Notes: generated from the sequence alone by a model not told the origin. DNA of 64,000 nucleotides from Candidatus Nitrosopumilus sp. (GCA_029862085.1 JAOTXZ010000004.1:1-64000); one strand, 5' to 3'. Shown: positions 1 to 9,468, numbered from the stretch's first letter. A program made the numbers and translations.

Positions 1-180
1 GGTTTTGCAGTACCTTTTGGAAGTGTATCCTTCTTTGGTTCTGCTGGCTTGGTCTCAGCTGGTTTTGCAGTACCTTTTGGAAGTGTATCCTTCTTTGGTT
101 CTGCTGGCTTGGTCTCAGCTGGTTTTGCAGTACCTTTTGGAAGTGTATCCTTCTTTGGTTCTGCTGGCTTGGTCTCAGCT
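1..180. repeat. Three perfect 60-bp tandem repeats inside a coding region
   Basis: Bases 1-60, 61-120 and 121-180 are identical, and a shortened, diverged copy follows to about 210. The array continues past the left edge. The period is a multiple of three, so each unit adds 20 residues without breaking the frame. Complete DNA identity, including third positions, indicates recent expansion or gene conversion. Confidence 0.95.
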
Positions 181-302
181 GGTTTTGGTTTTGTCTCAGC
201 TGGTTTTGCTTCCATTTTTGTAGATAGTTTGTTTAGTTTAGCTTCTAATTCGGCAATCTTTACTTCAAGATCTTTTTTTGTTTGCTTTTTAGCAGTTGCC
301 AT
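1..302 (-). CDS. Lys/Pro/Ala-rich tandem-repeat protein (C-terminus off the window)
   Basis: Only the N-terminal part is present; the gene runs off the left edge. It starts at the ATG read from 302 and begins MATAKKQTKKDLEVKIAELE, a short basic then heptad-like helix of about 30 residues. Low-complexity PAETKPAEPKKDTLPKGTAK repeats follow, and three copies are visible. No catalytic motif is seen. The Lys/Pro/Ala composition resembles histone H1-type tails or intrinsically disordered linkers, but that is only a compositional likeness. It is divergent from the small gene at 400. Function unknown. Confidence 0.75.
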   Translation of the reverse strand, partial: MATAKKQTKKDLEVKIAELEAKLNKLSTKMEAKPAETKPKPAETKPAEPKKDTLPKGTAKPAETKPAEPKKDTLPKGTAKPAETKPAEPKKDTLPKGTAK

Positions 303-399
303 TTAACGGAGGTGAAGTTTTGGGGTTTATTTAGATTTGGGTGATTTTCAGTAGTAAATTTGATCAAGTTTTATATGCACAAAGGGACAATATGACACA

Positions 400-777
400 T
401 TGGATGATTTTGAGAAGGAATACCCAGGATTTGATTGGAAAAATATTCCAGCATACAAACATCCAGGAGGCAAGGATTGTCCATGTCCAAAACACGAATA
501 CATTAGAGAGCAGATCAAGTTTACAAAACAAGTAAATGAAAAAGGAAATGAAGCATCAAAAATTACTCTAAAATTCTGTCCAGACCATTACAAAGTCTAC
601 ATGGAAGAAGTGATTCCTGCAATGCCTTTAAAGTATAAAATCCTAACTAAGATTGCCCTAAAGTTGGGAGCCATTAAAGTTGAACAACTAAAGTACATGG
701 AATCCGAATTGTGTTTTTACTGTAAATTTGGATCAGGAGGCCATGGAAAAAAGAACGAGCTTCCCCCAGTCCCATAA
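400..777 (+). CDS. Conserved-looking hypothetical protein with three Cys motifs
   Basis: 125 residues, soluble, no signal peptide. It contains CPCPKH near residue 27, CPDH near residue 60 and CFYC near residue 105, so metal binding is possible. The start is a TTG at 400. A TATA-like TTTATATG at 370-377 lies about 26 bases upstream, the usual leaderless spacing, and no in-frame ATG gives as good a fit. The family is not recognised. It is convergent with the zinc-finger gene at 783-1013, with only five bases between the two stops. Confidence 0.65.
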   Translation: MDDFEKEYPGFDWKNIPAYKHPGGKDCPCPKHEYIREQIKFTKQVNEKGNEASKITLKFCPDHYKVYMEEVIPAMPLKYKILTKIALKLGAIKVEQLKYMESELCFYCKFGSGGHGKKNELPPVP

Positions 778-782
778 AATTT

Positions 783-1013
783 CTATTCAGGGCTAAGTAA
801 AATTTTTGGTTTATTTGGAGTATCATGATGACAACTTTTTCCACATAACGGACAACGTTTTCTATCAAGAAAGATACATTGACAAATATGAGAATCAATA
901 TAGGCTTTGGCAGGTTTGTTTGGTTCACCAGTTCCATTACAAAAAGGACATTCAGAACCTAGTAGTTCAATGACTCCACCTCCCTTACAGACTGCACATT
1001 TATCCTCTGCCAA
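783..1013 (-). CDS. Small DnaJ-like zinc-finger protein
   Basis: 76 residues. It carries CAVCKGGG at residues 6-13 and CPFCNGTG at residues 22-29, the CxxCxGxG pattern of the DnaJ central zinc domain. Two further pairs, CQC and CPLCGKSC, lie in the second half. No J-domain is present, so it is a free-standing zinc ribbon rather than a DnaJ. Its role could be protein or nucleic-acid binding; nothing in the context decides. It is divergent from the UbiD gene at 1126. Confidence 0.7.
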   Translation of the reverse strand: MAEDKCAVCKGGGVIELLGSECPFCNGTGEPNKPAKAYIDSHICQCIFLDRKRCPLCGKSCHHDTPNKPKILLSPE

Positions 1014-1125
1014 TATCTATCCTACCGAAACTTAGAATTAAAATGCATGTGTTGGTTTAATTTCTAAAAAATGCAATATACCTATTTCTAGTTAAGCTTA
1101 TACTTGTTCTCACTTCAGAAAATTT

Positions 1126-2568
1126 GTGGTAATTGAAGATATCCATGATTTCATATCAGAATTAGAAAAAAATAATGAACTTAAACGAGTCCAAACACAA
1201 GTCGATTCAAATTTAGAAATTGCAGAGATAATGAGAAGACAGATGTATTCAAACGGACCAGCAATTCTTTTTGAAAATATCAAAGATTATCAAATGCCCA
1301 TTTTGGCAAATGCCTTTGGGTCAATGAAGAGATTAGAGATAGGTTTGGAAATGACAGATTTTAAAGAAATTGGACAGCGAATTGTAGAAATGACAAAAAT
1401 GGATATTCCTTCAGGCATTCTAAATAAAATAAAAAAACTTCCGGAACTATCAAAAATGACCGAGTCTTTTCCTAAATTTGAAACCAGTGGACCTGTAACT
1501 GAGATTACATCTAGTTCTGCATCCTTTGATGATTTACCAATTTTAAAATCTTGGCCAAATGATGCTGGACGATTCATTACTCTTGGATTAGTAGCTACGA
1601 ACCATCCTCAAACCAAGATAAGAAATCTTGGAGTGTATAGAATACAGATTTTGGATGGTACTCATGCGTTAATGCACTGGCAAAAACACAAACGAGGTGC
1701 ACACCATTCAGAAATATCAAAAGACAAAGGTGAGAAAATTCCAACAGCTATAATTATCGGGGGAGATCCTGCAACTATTTTCTCATCTATTGCTCCAGTA
1801 CCAGAGGGACTAGACAAATTCCTGTTTGCAGGAATTACAAGAAAGAAAGGAATCAAAATGGTCAAATGCAAAACAATTGATTTAGAAGTTCCAGCCAATG
1901 CAGAAATTGTTTTAGAGGGATATGTAGACCCTCAGGACCTAAGAGATGAAGGTCCTTTTGGAGATCATACAGGTTACTATACTCCTGTTGAGCCATTTCC
2001 TACATTTACATTAACCGGAATTATGAAAAGGAAAAACCCAATCTATGTAACCACGGTTGTGGGAAAACCAATTCTAGAAGATGCATACATTGGAAAGGTA
2101 ATTGAGCAATCCTTTTTGCCATTAATTCGTATGTTTCATCCAGAAGTAGTTGATTTTTCAATGCCTGCAGCTGGATGGTTTCAAGGTTTGGCAATAATAT
2201 CTATAAAAAAGAGGTATCCGGGTCAAGCAAAAAAAGTGATGATGGGCCTTTGGGGAATGGGCCAATTATCACTAACAAAAATGTTTGTAGTAGTAGATGA
2301 GGATGTAAACGTCCATGACATGAACGAAGTAATTTGGGCAGTTACTACAAGAGCAGATGCAGCACGAGATACAGTCATCATAGACAACACACCTACTGAC
2401 ACACTTGATCCTGCATCACCCCTTGTTAATTTAGGATCAAAATTAGGAATTGATGCAACCCAAAAAACAAGTGAAGAAGGGTTTGTGCGAGAAATTCAAA
2501 AACAAGTCAAAGTAGATACGGAGACTAAAAATCTTGTTGATTCAAAGTGGGCTAGTTACGGATTATAA
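1126..2568 (+). CDS. UbiD family decarboxylase
   Basis: 480 residues, the normal length for UbiD/MenA-type prenylated-FMN decarboxylases. Recognisable blocks are the SWPNDAGRF-type N-terminal segment, the GMHxHxxxH-like GTHALMHWQKHKRGAHH region, and the acid-rich EGPFGDHTGYY active-site segment near residues 275-285. The reaction in the family is decarboxylation of an aromatic or polycyclic carboxylic acid using prFMN. Its tail-to-tail neighbour is MqnC, so a late menaquinone step in the futalosine route (an MqnL-like role) is a reasonable inference, not proven. The start is GTG at 1126 with a TATA-like CTTATAC near 1096-1102, hence leaderless. The last six bases overlap the 3' end of mqnC. 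Confidence 0.85.
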   Translation: MVIEDIHDFISELEKNNELKRVQTQVDSNLEIAEIMRRQMYSNGPAILFENIKDYQMPILANAFGSMKRLEIGLEMTDFKEIGQRIVEMTKMDIPSGILNKIKKLPELSKMTESFPKFETSGPVTEITSSSASFDDLPILKSWPNDAGRFITLGLVATNHPQTKIRNLGVYRIQILDGTHALMHWQKHKRGAHHSEISKDKGEKIPTAIIIGGDPATIFSSIAPVPEGLDKFLFAGITRKKGIKMVKCKTIDLEVPANAEIVLEGYVDPQDLRDEGPFGDHTGYYTPVEPFPTFTLTGIMKRKNPIYVTTVVGKPILEDAYIGKVIEQSFLPLIRMFHPEVVDFSMPAAGWFQGLAIISIKKRYPGQAKKVMMGLWGMGQLSLTKMFVVVDEDVNVHDMNEVIWAVTTRADAARDTVIIDNTPTDTLDPASPLVNLGSKLGIDATQKTSEEGFVREIQKQVKVDTETKNLVDSKWASYGL

Positions 2569-3681
2569 TAAAGACACAGGATTGTAAAAATTATCACGTT
2601 CTTCTACTTGATATCCAATTTGGTGAATTGCATCTACGATTACTTTACCAGTTAATTCTGTAGACCGTGCGCCCGTACAGGATACAACTTCTTCTCCAAT
2701 CAAGGTTCCTCCAAAGTCATCAGCGCCATATTGTAAAGCAAGTTGAGCCATCCCAACTCCGTTTGTTAGCCAAGAGGATTGAATGTGAGGAATCAAACCA
2801 TCAAGAACAAGTCGAGATATTGCAATCATTTTTAGCAACTGAATTCCACCAGAGCCATGCTCTACAATTCCTTCTTCTTTCATCTGGGTATTGTTTGGCT
2901 CAAAATTCCAAGGAATAAATGCCATGAAGCCTTTGGTATTTTCTTGTAGTTTGGTTATTTTGAAAAAATGATCCACAATGTCTTGATTATTTTCTACATG
3001 TCCATACATCATTGTGGCAGAACCAGGAATTCCAAGGGAGTGAGCTTCATTCATTATTCTAATCCAATCATTACTTGAAATTTTCTTTGGACTAATGACA
3101 TCTTTAACTGAATCTACAAGAATTTCGGCTCCTGCTCCAGGGATGGATTGAAGTCCAGAATCCTTTAGTCTTGATAAAATTTCTTTGGTGGATGATTTCT
3201 CTACTCTTGCAATCATGTCAATTTCAGAGGTAGAAAGAGCATGTACCCCAACCATAGGGAATTTTTCTCTTATCATTTTAAAGGCATCTTCATAGTATTC
3301 AATTTTCAAGTTTGGATTATGACCTCCCTGGATGAGAACTTGTCGAATCTTAAACAAATCCCATGCTGATTTTACACGAGCCTCGATTTGATCAAGAGTC
3401 AATGTGTATGAATCATCTGCCCCCGGGGATCTATAAAATGCACAAAACTTACAATCAGTTATACAAACATTGGTATAATTCAAAATAATATTATTTACAA
3501 AGGAAGCTTTTTTTCCAAATTGTTTTTTTGTTAAATGTCCAGAAACAAGCCCCATCAAATAAACATCGTCTGATTTTAAAAGTCTAAGGCATTCTTCAGG
3601 ATTGGGTCTTTTTCCGTTTAACGAATTTTCAAGAATGTCACCAATATCACTTTTGTAAAGTTGTTCAGTAGTTTGACTCAA
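2563..3681 (-). CDS. mqnC: Dehypoxanthine futalosine cyclase-type radical SAM protein (MqnC)
   Basis: 372 residues, full length for MqnC. The radical SAM cluster motif CITDCKFCAFYRSPG (CxxxCxxC) lies near residues 73-87. The C-terminal part has the GVGMAQLALQYGADDFGGT block of the MqnC/MqnE/CofH group. MqnC cyclises dehypoxanthinyl futalosine in menaquinone biosynthesis. CofH (F420) and MqnE are the paralogues to exclude, and the neighbouring UbiD-like decarboxylase favours menaquinone. The start is TTG at 3681, with a TATA-like TTAAAAAGG about 24 bases upstream on the minus strand. Confidence 0.85.
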   Translation of the reverse strand: MSQTTEQLYKSDIGDILENSLNGKRPNPEECLRLLKSDDVYLMGLVSGHLTKKQFGKKASFVNNIILNYTNVCITDCKFCAFYRSPGADDSYTLTLDQIEARVKSAWDLFKIRQVLIQGGHNPNLKIEYYEDAFKMIREKFPMVGVHALSTSEIDMIARVEKSSTKEILSRLKDSGLQSIPGAGAEILVDSVKDVISPKKISSNDWIRIMNEAHSLGIPGSATMMYGHVENNQDIVDHFFKITKLQENTKGFMAFIPWNFEPNNTQMKEEGIVEHGSGGIQLLKMIAISRLVLDGLIPHIQSSWLTNGVGMAQLALQYGADDFGGTLIGEEVVSCTGARSTELTGKVIVDAIHQIGYQVEERDNFYNPVSLL

Positions 3682-3863
3682 TGGACTTGTTCACTTTCCT
3701 TTTTAATTTCTATTTAATCCTATATAGAAAAAACGTGTGAAAAATACCTATCAGATGACTAATTTATGCTCAAATAATGAAAAATGGATTTCGAGAATTC
3801 ACGTTATTTTTAAAAGAATATCAGAAAGATGTAACTATAATATTTGATCTATTTAGATTTGAA

Positions 3864-5084
3864 TTAGCCGAAGAGTTTTCCCATTAAATTATCACTTGTT
3901 CGCATTTGAGCTCCCATTGATGGAGAGTTTTCCATTCCGTTTGTCATACTTCCCATCATTTTGTCTACCATTCCTCCAATCATATTTCCCATTTTGGAAT
4001 CACCACCCATGTTAAAGCCCATGCTTCCCATTGCTTGTTCCATTTGTTTTCCAGCTTCTGAAGTACCAAACATTCCACCCATTTGCGTACCTGCTTGACC
4101 TTCACCTACCATTCCTTTTCCCTCCAAAACATTCATCAATTTTTCATTTGACTTTATTTTCTCAAGGGCTTCAGGATTTGCCGATATTCGTTCTATTACC
4201 TGTTCTCTTAATTCACGATTTTGCATAATAGCGGCAATAATGTCATCTAGTTGTTCGGGATGTTTTTCCATTAAATCAAGATCAGCTACACCCCAACCTC
4301 TATCAATAGATCTTAGATAACTGGCAGGAGTAAGACATGCAGCGCTACCAGATTCTCTTACCATTAATACAAAATTTTCATTACAGTCAACGTTGGTTGG
4401 GGCAATTCCAGAGTTCATTTGAGCTCGAGGGGATTTATGGATTGTGTGTAATTCTTCAAATTCTACGGATACTTCTAGACCTGAAATAATGACGTCAATT
4501 GAACTAGGATCATCGGCTCGGATTTGCACTTCAAGTAGATTACAACTGCCAGGGAGGATTGTCCTTTCTTCACCTACAAATTTTGTTAGTAGGACAGTTT
4601 CTTTATCAGAAACTATAGAAATATCGCTTGCGTTAATTGTTTGGTCTCCACTACATCCGTCAAATTCAAACAAAAAGGTTCCTGGAATTTGTAGTTCAGT
4701 TACTGATCTAGGATTTATGTAAAAATTTTCACGACTTTGTTTTAATTCTGTTTCATGTTCTTGTACTAATTCTTCAGATCTTTCTGAAAGTTTTTCATAT
4801 CTATCTGAACCCTCATAGTTCCATAATTCATCCTCAAATAACATTACGCAGTTTCCTGAAATAGAATTGAGTTCATATCTAGTGTAAAAATCAGAATCAG
4901 ATAAAGAAGTGAAATCTTTGTGTATTGATTCACATTCTTGAATTTGTGATTCAGTTAGAGGGTCTAAAACATAAGGAAATGAATAATTCTCAACATAAGC
5001 AGCATTTGCAGTGGCAGTAAATCCTAGGCATATTAAAACAGAAAAAAGAATTTTTTTAGATAAAGAGGCCTGCATAATCTTCAA
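3864..5084 (-). CDS. Exported protein with Cys-pair domain and Met/Gly-rich tail
   Basis: 406 residues with an N-terminal signal peptide (hydrophobic LFSVLICLGFTATANA, cleavage near residue 28). About residues 110-215 look like a beta-rich domain. A short segment near residues 230-275 has the pattern NVxC...SGSAAC...S...IxRGWG. The last ~110 residues are a helical region (RELREQVIERISANPEALE) and then a Met/Gly/Ser-rich tail. The Cys-pair segment recurs in the exported hydrolase at 30995. It is probably secreted or cell-surface. The family and function are not recognised. It is divergent from the membrane metalloprotease at 5138. Confidence 0.7.
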   Translation of the reverse strand: MKIMQASLSKKILFSVLICLGFTATANAAYVENYSFPYVLDPLTESQIQECESIHKDFTSLSDSDFYTRYELNSISGNCVMLFEDELWNYEGSDRYEKLSERSEELVQEHETELKQSRENFYINPRSVTELQIPGTFLFEFDGCSGDQTINASDISIVSDKETVLLTKFVGEERTILPGSCNLLEVQIRADDPSSIDVIISGLEVSVEFEELHTIHKSPRAQMNSGIAPTNVDCNENFVLMVRESGSAACLTPASYLRSIDRGWGVADLDLMEKHPEQLDDIIAAIMQNRELREQVIERISANPEALEKIKSNEKLMNVLEGKGMVGEGQAGTQMGGMFGTSEAGKQMEQAMGSMGFNMGGDSKMGNMIGGMVDKMMGSMTNGMENSPSMGAQMRTSDNLMGKLFG

Positions 5085-5137
5085 TGATTTGTTTTTATTA
5101 TTCTGTTATTTATCTGCTTTTAGGATAGTTATAGAAT

Positions 5138-5923
5138 ATGGATGATTATAATAAATTAAAAAAATCCTTACGTAATACTCAAATCCTCATTGTAATAATT
5201 ATTGGTCTAGTAGTATTTGGTTTTGCTTTAGACTTTTTAGCAGTACAAAAAACTGTTTCCGTCATTGAAGAAAATGCTCAAGCAAAACCACTTAAAACTC
5301 AATATCTGGTACAGAATCTGAAAGGTGATGCCTTGGAAACATGGTATGCATGGCAACCCCGTGAAAGCCTAAAAATCCAAATTGTTGATAAAGATAATTA
5401 TCCTAAAGAAAAAATTGATGCAATTAAAAAAGCAATAATGTCCACTGAGACAATACAGATTGATAACAGGCTGGTGTTTAAGGGAGATGAAGGAACATCC
5501 ACATATTGGATAGGTTGGAAAGGAGTCATAGATCATCTAAGAGAACTTCGTGGGATTGAAGAACCATTAGAAATTTCTTTCACAGACAAGGATGATGCAG
5601 ATATCATTATCACACTAACAAATTCTAAAAGTGGAGAAGGTTTGTCAGGGGTAACAAATTCGCTGGTAAATGATGATGAAAGGACTATACTAAGATCTTA
5701 CATTACAATTTACGAGGCTGACTTGTTATCCAATGAACATATGGAAATAATTATTCGGCATGAATTTGGACATGTAGCGGGACTTGCACATGCTACTGCT
5801 CCCGAAGACTTGATGTATCCCGTTATTCAGACTCCTGCACCATTTATTTCTGAATGTGATGTGGATGCATTGATGCATCTTTACACAGGTGGGAAGACCA
5901 GCCAAGTAATTTGTGAAAGTTAA
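5138..5923 (+). CDS. Membrane-anchored matrixin-like zinc metalloprotease
   Basis: 261 residues. One N-terminal transmembrane helix (about residues 14-34) anchors an extracytoplasmic domain. HEFGHVAGLAH at about residues 208-218 is the HExxHxxGxxH zinc motif of metzincins, and DLMYP about nine residues later supplies the Met-turn, so the catalytic core is intact. The family cleaves peptide bonds in extracellular proteins; the substrate is unknown. Only about 50 bases separate its start from the divergent exported protein at 5084, so the two may share a promoter region. Start ATG at 5138. Confidence 0.85.
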   Translation: MDDYNKLKKSLRNTQILIVIIIGLVVFGFALDFLAVQKTVSVIEENAQAKPLKTQYLVQNLKGDALETWYAWQPRESLKIQIVDKDNYPKEKIDAIKKAIMSTETIQIDNRLVFKGDEGTSTYWIGWKGVIDHLRELRGIEEPLEISFTDKDDADIIITLTNSKSGEGLSGVTNSLVNDDERTILRSYITIYEADLLSNEHMEIIIRHEFGHVAGLAHATAPEDLMYPVIQTPAPFISECDVDALMHLYTGGKTSQVICES

Positions 5924-6023
5924 TACCACTTTCTCAAAATGTTTTGTAAACAAGGCTCACTACTAATTCTTGCCTAAGTGCTTCAAGATATTTTTAAGTA
6001 GGGCAGCCAAAAGAGATCCACCC

Positions 6024-6806
6024 ATGGTATCAGGTCATCAAATAAGACTTAATCGAATCTTAAGGAAAGGAAGGATGCTCTGCATTCCAATGGATCATGG
6101 AATTTCAAACGGACCTATTGAGGGTCTAGAAGATCCAGTATCTACAATTTACCAATGTGAAGGACATGGTCTTACAAGTGTGATTATTAACAAAGGAATT
6201 ATCAAGGCATTACATAGGCCGCCAAAAGTAGGGATTTTAGTTCATTTTTCAAGCAGTTCCATATTATCAATGTCACCTAATAGAAAGATGCTAACTGGAA
6301 CTGTAAAAGAGGCATTACGATTAGGAGCAGATGGAGTTTCTCTGCATATCAATATTGGTGGAAAGGAAGAACCAGAAATGTTAGAACAACTCGGACTAAC
6401 TGCTGACCAATGCCACAAATGGGATATGCCACTTTTGGCAATGATGTATCCAAGAGGAGAGAATGTAAAAGATCCGCATGATCCTGAAATTGTAGGACAT
6501 GTCGCAAGAATTGGTGCTGAATGTGGAGCAGACATTGTCAAAACCTTATACACTGGAGATATTGATTCATTTTCAAAAATTGTAAAAAGTACACCAGTGC
6601 CAATTGTAATTGCTGGTGGACCAAAAGCTAAAACAGACTTGGACATTCTACAAATGACTGAAGATGCAATGACGGCAGGTGCAAAAGGAGTAACATATGG
6701 AAGAAACATTTTTGCCCATAAAACTCCAGAAAAAATGGTTGAAGCATTAGCATCGATTATTTTCAAAAAAGAATCCGTCAAGGAAGCAATGAAAAAAATT
6801 GAGTAA
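6024..6806 (+). CDS. 2-amino-3,7-dideoxy-D-threo-hept-6-ulosonate (ADTH) synthase
   Basis: Class I aldolase of the DeoC/LacD fold that makes ADTH from aspartate semialdehyde and a dideoxy-ketohexose phosphate. It is the archaeal replacement for DAHP synthase at the entry to the shikimate route. Visible are CIPMDHGISNGP near the N-terminus and IVKTLYTGD, which holds the Schiff-base lysine. The frame is open upstream to a TTG at 5970, but I chose ATG 6024: a TATA-like TTTTTAAG at about 5990-5997 fits leaderless spacing, and the homology begins here. It is the first gene of the aromatic block, and the next gene overlaps its stop. Confidence 0.9.
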   Translation: MVSGHQIRLNRILRKGRMLCIPMDHGISNGPIEGLEDPVSTIYQCEGHGLTSVIINKGIIKALHRPPKVGILVHFSSSSILSMSPNRKMLTGTVKEALRLGADGVSLHINIGGKEEPEMLEQLGLTADQCHKWDMPLLAMMYPRGENVKDPHDPEIVGHVARIGAECGADIVKTLYTGDIDSFSKIVKSTPVPIVIAGGPKAKTDLDILQMTEDAMTAGAKGVTYGRNIFAHKTPEKMVEALASIIFKKESVKEAMKKIE

Positions 6807-7860
6807 AACTCGAGAACTAATCGTCACCCCCAAAGTACCTCAAAGCCAATTATCAAAATTCCTTTCCCAGTTAGAAGGAGAAGGAGTCAAAATGGTTTAT
6901 CTAGATCCAAAAAAAATAGGAACTACCAAAACAAAGCTTGAAACGATATTTCCCTCACCTCAGGCAAAACACGTTATACTTGAAAAAGAAAATGTAAAAA
7001 CACCAAAAGGAAAAAAAATAGGAAGAAAATTTGAGATATTATCAAACAAAGATATTGAAAACATTCTAAGCATTTCAAAAAAAGGTCTAGATTTTGTCAT
7101 AGTAGAGGTAAAGGATTGGAAAATAATTCCTCTTGAAAATATAATTGCAAAACTACACAAAATTCATACCAAAATCTACGCCATAGCAAAAACACCTGAA
7201 GAAGTAAGAAAAATGTTTTCCATTTTAGAAGTAGGAGTAGATGGTGTAATTTTCAGCACCTCATCAATAGGAGAAGTAAGAGAAGTAATGTTATACCTTG
7301 GAAGTAGAACTTTTGACCTGAAAAAAGGTAAGATCATTCAAATCAAAGAAGTAGGAGATGGTGAGAGAGTTTGCGTAGATACTGCATCAATGTTGCATAA
7401 AGGAGAAGGAATGCTAATTGGAAGTAGATCAAACTTTTTGTTTTTAGTGCATAACGAATCAGTTGGATCCTCATTTACATCACCAAGGCCTTTCAGAGTA
7501 AACGCTGGAGCAGTACATTGTTACACTTTATCTCCAGATGGTACCACAAACTATCTTTCCGAAGTAGAAACAGGCTCCGAAGTGCTAATAATAAATTCCA
7601 AAGGGAAAGCAAGAAGAGCAACGGTAGGACGATCCAAAATTGAAAGACGCCCAATGTTAATGATCAAAGCCTCAGTAAATGGTGAAATTGGAGGAATTAT
7701 TGCTCAAGACGCAGAAACCATTCGATTTGTAAAACCAAATGGCCAACTTGTTTCAGTAACTCATCTCAAAAAAGGAGACATTGTAATGGTATACTCCAAG
7801 TCTGCCACAGGAAGACATTTTGGAATGGAAGTAGATGACGAATACATTTTAGAAAAATAA
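6799..7860 (+). CDS. 3-dehydroquinate synthase II (archaeal type)
   Basis: 353 residues, normal for the DHQS-II family (MJ1249 type), which oxidatively deaminates and cyclises ADTH to 3-dehydroquinate. It is unrelated to bacterial AroB. Characteristic blocks are VGDGERVCVDTAS, GEGMLIGS and the segment SFTSPRPFRVNAGAVH. The start is a TTG at 6799 inside the last codons of the ADTH synthase gene (8-base overlap), which implies translational coupling. Confidence 0.92.
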   Translation: MSKTRELIVTPKVPQSQLSKFLSQLEGEGVKMVYLDPKKIGTTKTKLETIFPSPQAKHVILEKENVKTPKGKKIGRKFEILSNKDIENILSISKKGLDFVIVEVKDWKIIPLENIIAKLHKIHTKIYAIAKTPEEVRKMFSILEVGVDGVIFSTSSIGEVREVMLYLGSRTFDLKKGKIIQIKEVGDGERVCVDTASMLHKGEGMLIGSRSNFLFLVHNESVGSSFTSPRPFRVNAGAVHCYTLSPDGTTNYLSEVETGSEVLIINSKGKARRATVGRSKIERRPMLMIKASVNGEIGGIIAQDAETIRFVKPNGQLVSVTHLKKGDIVMVYSKSATGRHFGMEVDDEYILEK

Positions 7861-7865
7861 TTAAA

Positions 7866-8537
7866 ATGAAATACAAAACATGTGTATCAATTGCCGAGAC
7901 CACTCCTAAAAAACTAAATCAAACTATAAAAAAAGCGTTAAAGAAATCAAAGTATGTCGAGATAAGATTTGATTTTCTAAAAAAAGAAGACATACCCCAA
8001 GTTTTAGACAATGTAAAAAAAAATTTAAAAAATATCGTCTGCACATTAAGACCAAAATTAGAGGGCGGGAAATTTATTGGAAATGAAAAAGAGAGGATAT
8101 CCATACTAAAATTAATTGCAGAGTATAACCCCTTTTTACTAGATGTTGAATTTAACACGATCAAAAAAAATAAGAATTTAGTAAAATATCTAAAAACTAC
8201 AAAAACAAATCTTCTAATTTCTGAGCATGATTTTAAAAAAACTCCTAGTTTTTCTCAATTGTACAAAAAACTAGCACAAATGAGCAAATTCTCATCTAAC
8301 GTAAAAATTGTAACTACGGCAGAATCAACTGATGATTCTGCCAGAGTTTTACAATTATACAATAAAAAGGGAAAAACCAATTTGGTTGCCTTTGCCATGG
8401 GAGATCTAGGCAGAACCTCTAGAATTTTGAGCCTATTTCTTGGTAGCCCATTTACCTATGTGTCGTTAGGAAAGCCAATAGCCCCTGGTCAGTTTAGTGT
8501 TGATGAAATAAATAAAATCATTAATTTAAAAAAATAG
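7866..8537 (+). CDS. aroD: 3-dehydroquinate dehydratase, type I
   Basis: 223 residues. Type I features are the EIRFDF strand, the catalytic His in LLISEHDF near residue 119, and the Schiff-base Lys in NVKIVTTA near residue 147. It dehydrates 3-dehydroquinate to 3-dehydroshikimate. It starts five bases after the DHQ synthase stop, so it is in the same transcript. The 109 bases between this gene and aroE hold no convincing gene. Confidence 0.9.
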   Translation: MKYKTCVSIAETTPKKLNQTIKKALKKSKYVEIRFDFLKKEDIPQVLDNVKKNLKNIVCTLRPKLEGGKFIGNEKERISILKLIAEYNPFLLDVEFNTIKKNKNLVKYLKTTKTNLLISEHDFKKTPSFSQLYKKLAQMSKFSSNVKIVTTAESTDDSARVLQLYNKKGKTNLVAFAMGDLGRTSRILSLFLGSPFTYVSLGKPIAPGQFSVDEINKIINLKK

Positions 8538-8646
8538 ATTTTACCGAAAAAACAATTTTAGATAAACTAATTTCCAAAAATAATTTCCTATTTGTTGTAA
8601 AAGCTGAAGTTGAGAGTTTAAATCAATCATGTGAACCAGAAAAAAT

Positions 8647-9468
8647 ATGTCAAAAACATTTGCAGTGATAGGAGATCCTATTAATCATTCACTTTCCCCA
8701 AATATTCACAGTGCAGCTTTTAGAGATTTGAACTTGGATTGCTCATATATTGCATATAGAATTCCCAGAGGAGAATTAAAGGAAGGAATAGAATCACTGA
8801 AAAAAATAAAAATAGATGGATTCAATGTTACCATCCCCCACAAAATAGAGATGATGAAATATTTGGATAAAACTGATGAATCGTGCAGTCTAATTGGAGC
8901 AGTAAACACAGTGATAAATAATGAAGGAATTTTAAAAGGTTACAATACAGACATGGATGGATTTTTAGATCCATTTAAAAAAAAGAAAATCAGAATTCAA
9001 GATACTAAAATTCTTTTACTTGGGGCAGGTGGTGCGGCGAGAGCTATTGTTGCAGGTTTTGCCAAGGAAAAAGCACAGCACATTACCATTGCAAACAGAA
9101 CACTTGAAAAAGCAAATAATTTGAAACAGTTTGCAAATAAAATAGGACTAAACTCAGATTCCATAACCATAGAAAACCTTGGAAGTAACCTAGAGGAATT
9201 CGACATAATTGTAAATGCCACATCAATAGGGTTGAAAAATGAACCCAGTCCTATTTCTTTTGAATCTATTAGACCAGAAACAATTGTTTACGATATTGTC
9301 TACCTGCCAATGAATACTGATTTTTTAAAAAAAGGGAAGCAAAAGGAAGCCACAATAATTTATGGTTACGAAATGTTACTAGGTCAAGCAGCAAGAGCTT
9401 TTGAAATTTGGCATGGCACAGAAGCACCTTATAATGCCATGAAAAAGGCCCTCTTAGGAGGAATATAA
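8647..9468 (+). CDS. aroE: Shikimate dehydrogenase
   Basis: 273 residues. The substrate-binding N-terminus has the SxS motif (NHSLSPNIH) and GFNVTIPHK with the catalytic Lys. The nucleotide-binding half has the glycine-rich LLLGAGGAARAI and the basic ANRT patch typical of NADPH use. It reduces 3-dehydroshikimate to shikimate. ATG start at 8647. The stop shares one base with the aroK start. Confidence 0.95.
   Translation: MSKTFAVIGDPINHSLSPNIHSAAFRDLNLDCSYIAYRIPRGELKEGIESLKKIKIDGFNVTIPHKIEMMKYLDKTDESCSLIGAVNTVINNEGILKGYNTDMDGFLDPFKKKKIRIQDTKILLLGAGGAARAIVAGFAKEKAQHITIANRTLEKANNLKQFANKIGLNSDSITIENLGSNLEEFDIIVNATSIGLKNEPSPISFESIRPETIVYDIVYLPMNTDFLKKGKQKEATIIYGYEMLLGQAARAFEIWHGTEAPYNAMKKALLGGI

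Noticed and set aside
1-180. 60-bp repeats as a CRISPR array
   Set aside because: The repeats abut directly without unique spacers and encode protein in frame.
5-306. Plus-strand frames across the 60-bp repeats
   Set aside because: They are antisense shadows of the minus-strand repeat protein, hydrophobic only because the Lys/Pro/Ala codons are read backwards.
3777-3887. 36-codon plus-strand ORF (MKNGFREFTLFLKE...)
   Set aside because: No TATA box at leaderless spacing and its end overlaps the exported protein gene; not enough support.
8538-8646. Possible gene remnant between aroD and aroE
   Set aside because: An open stretch exists but without start, motif or likeness to the neighbours.
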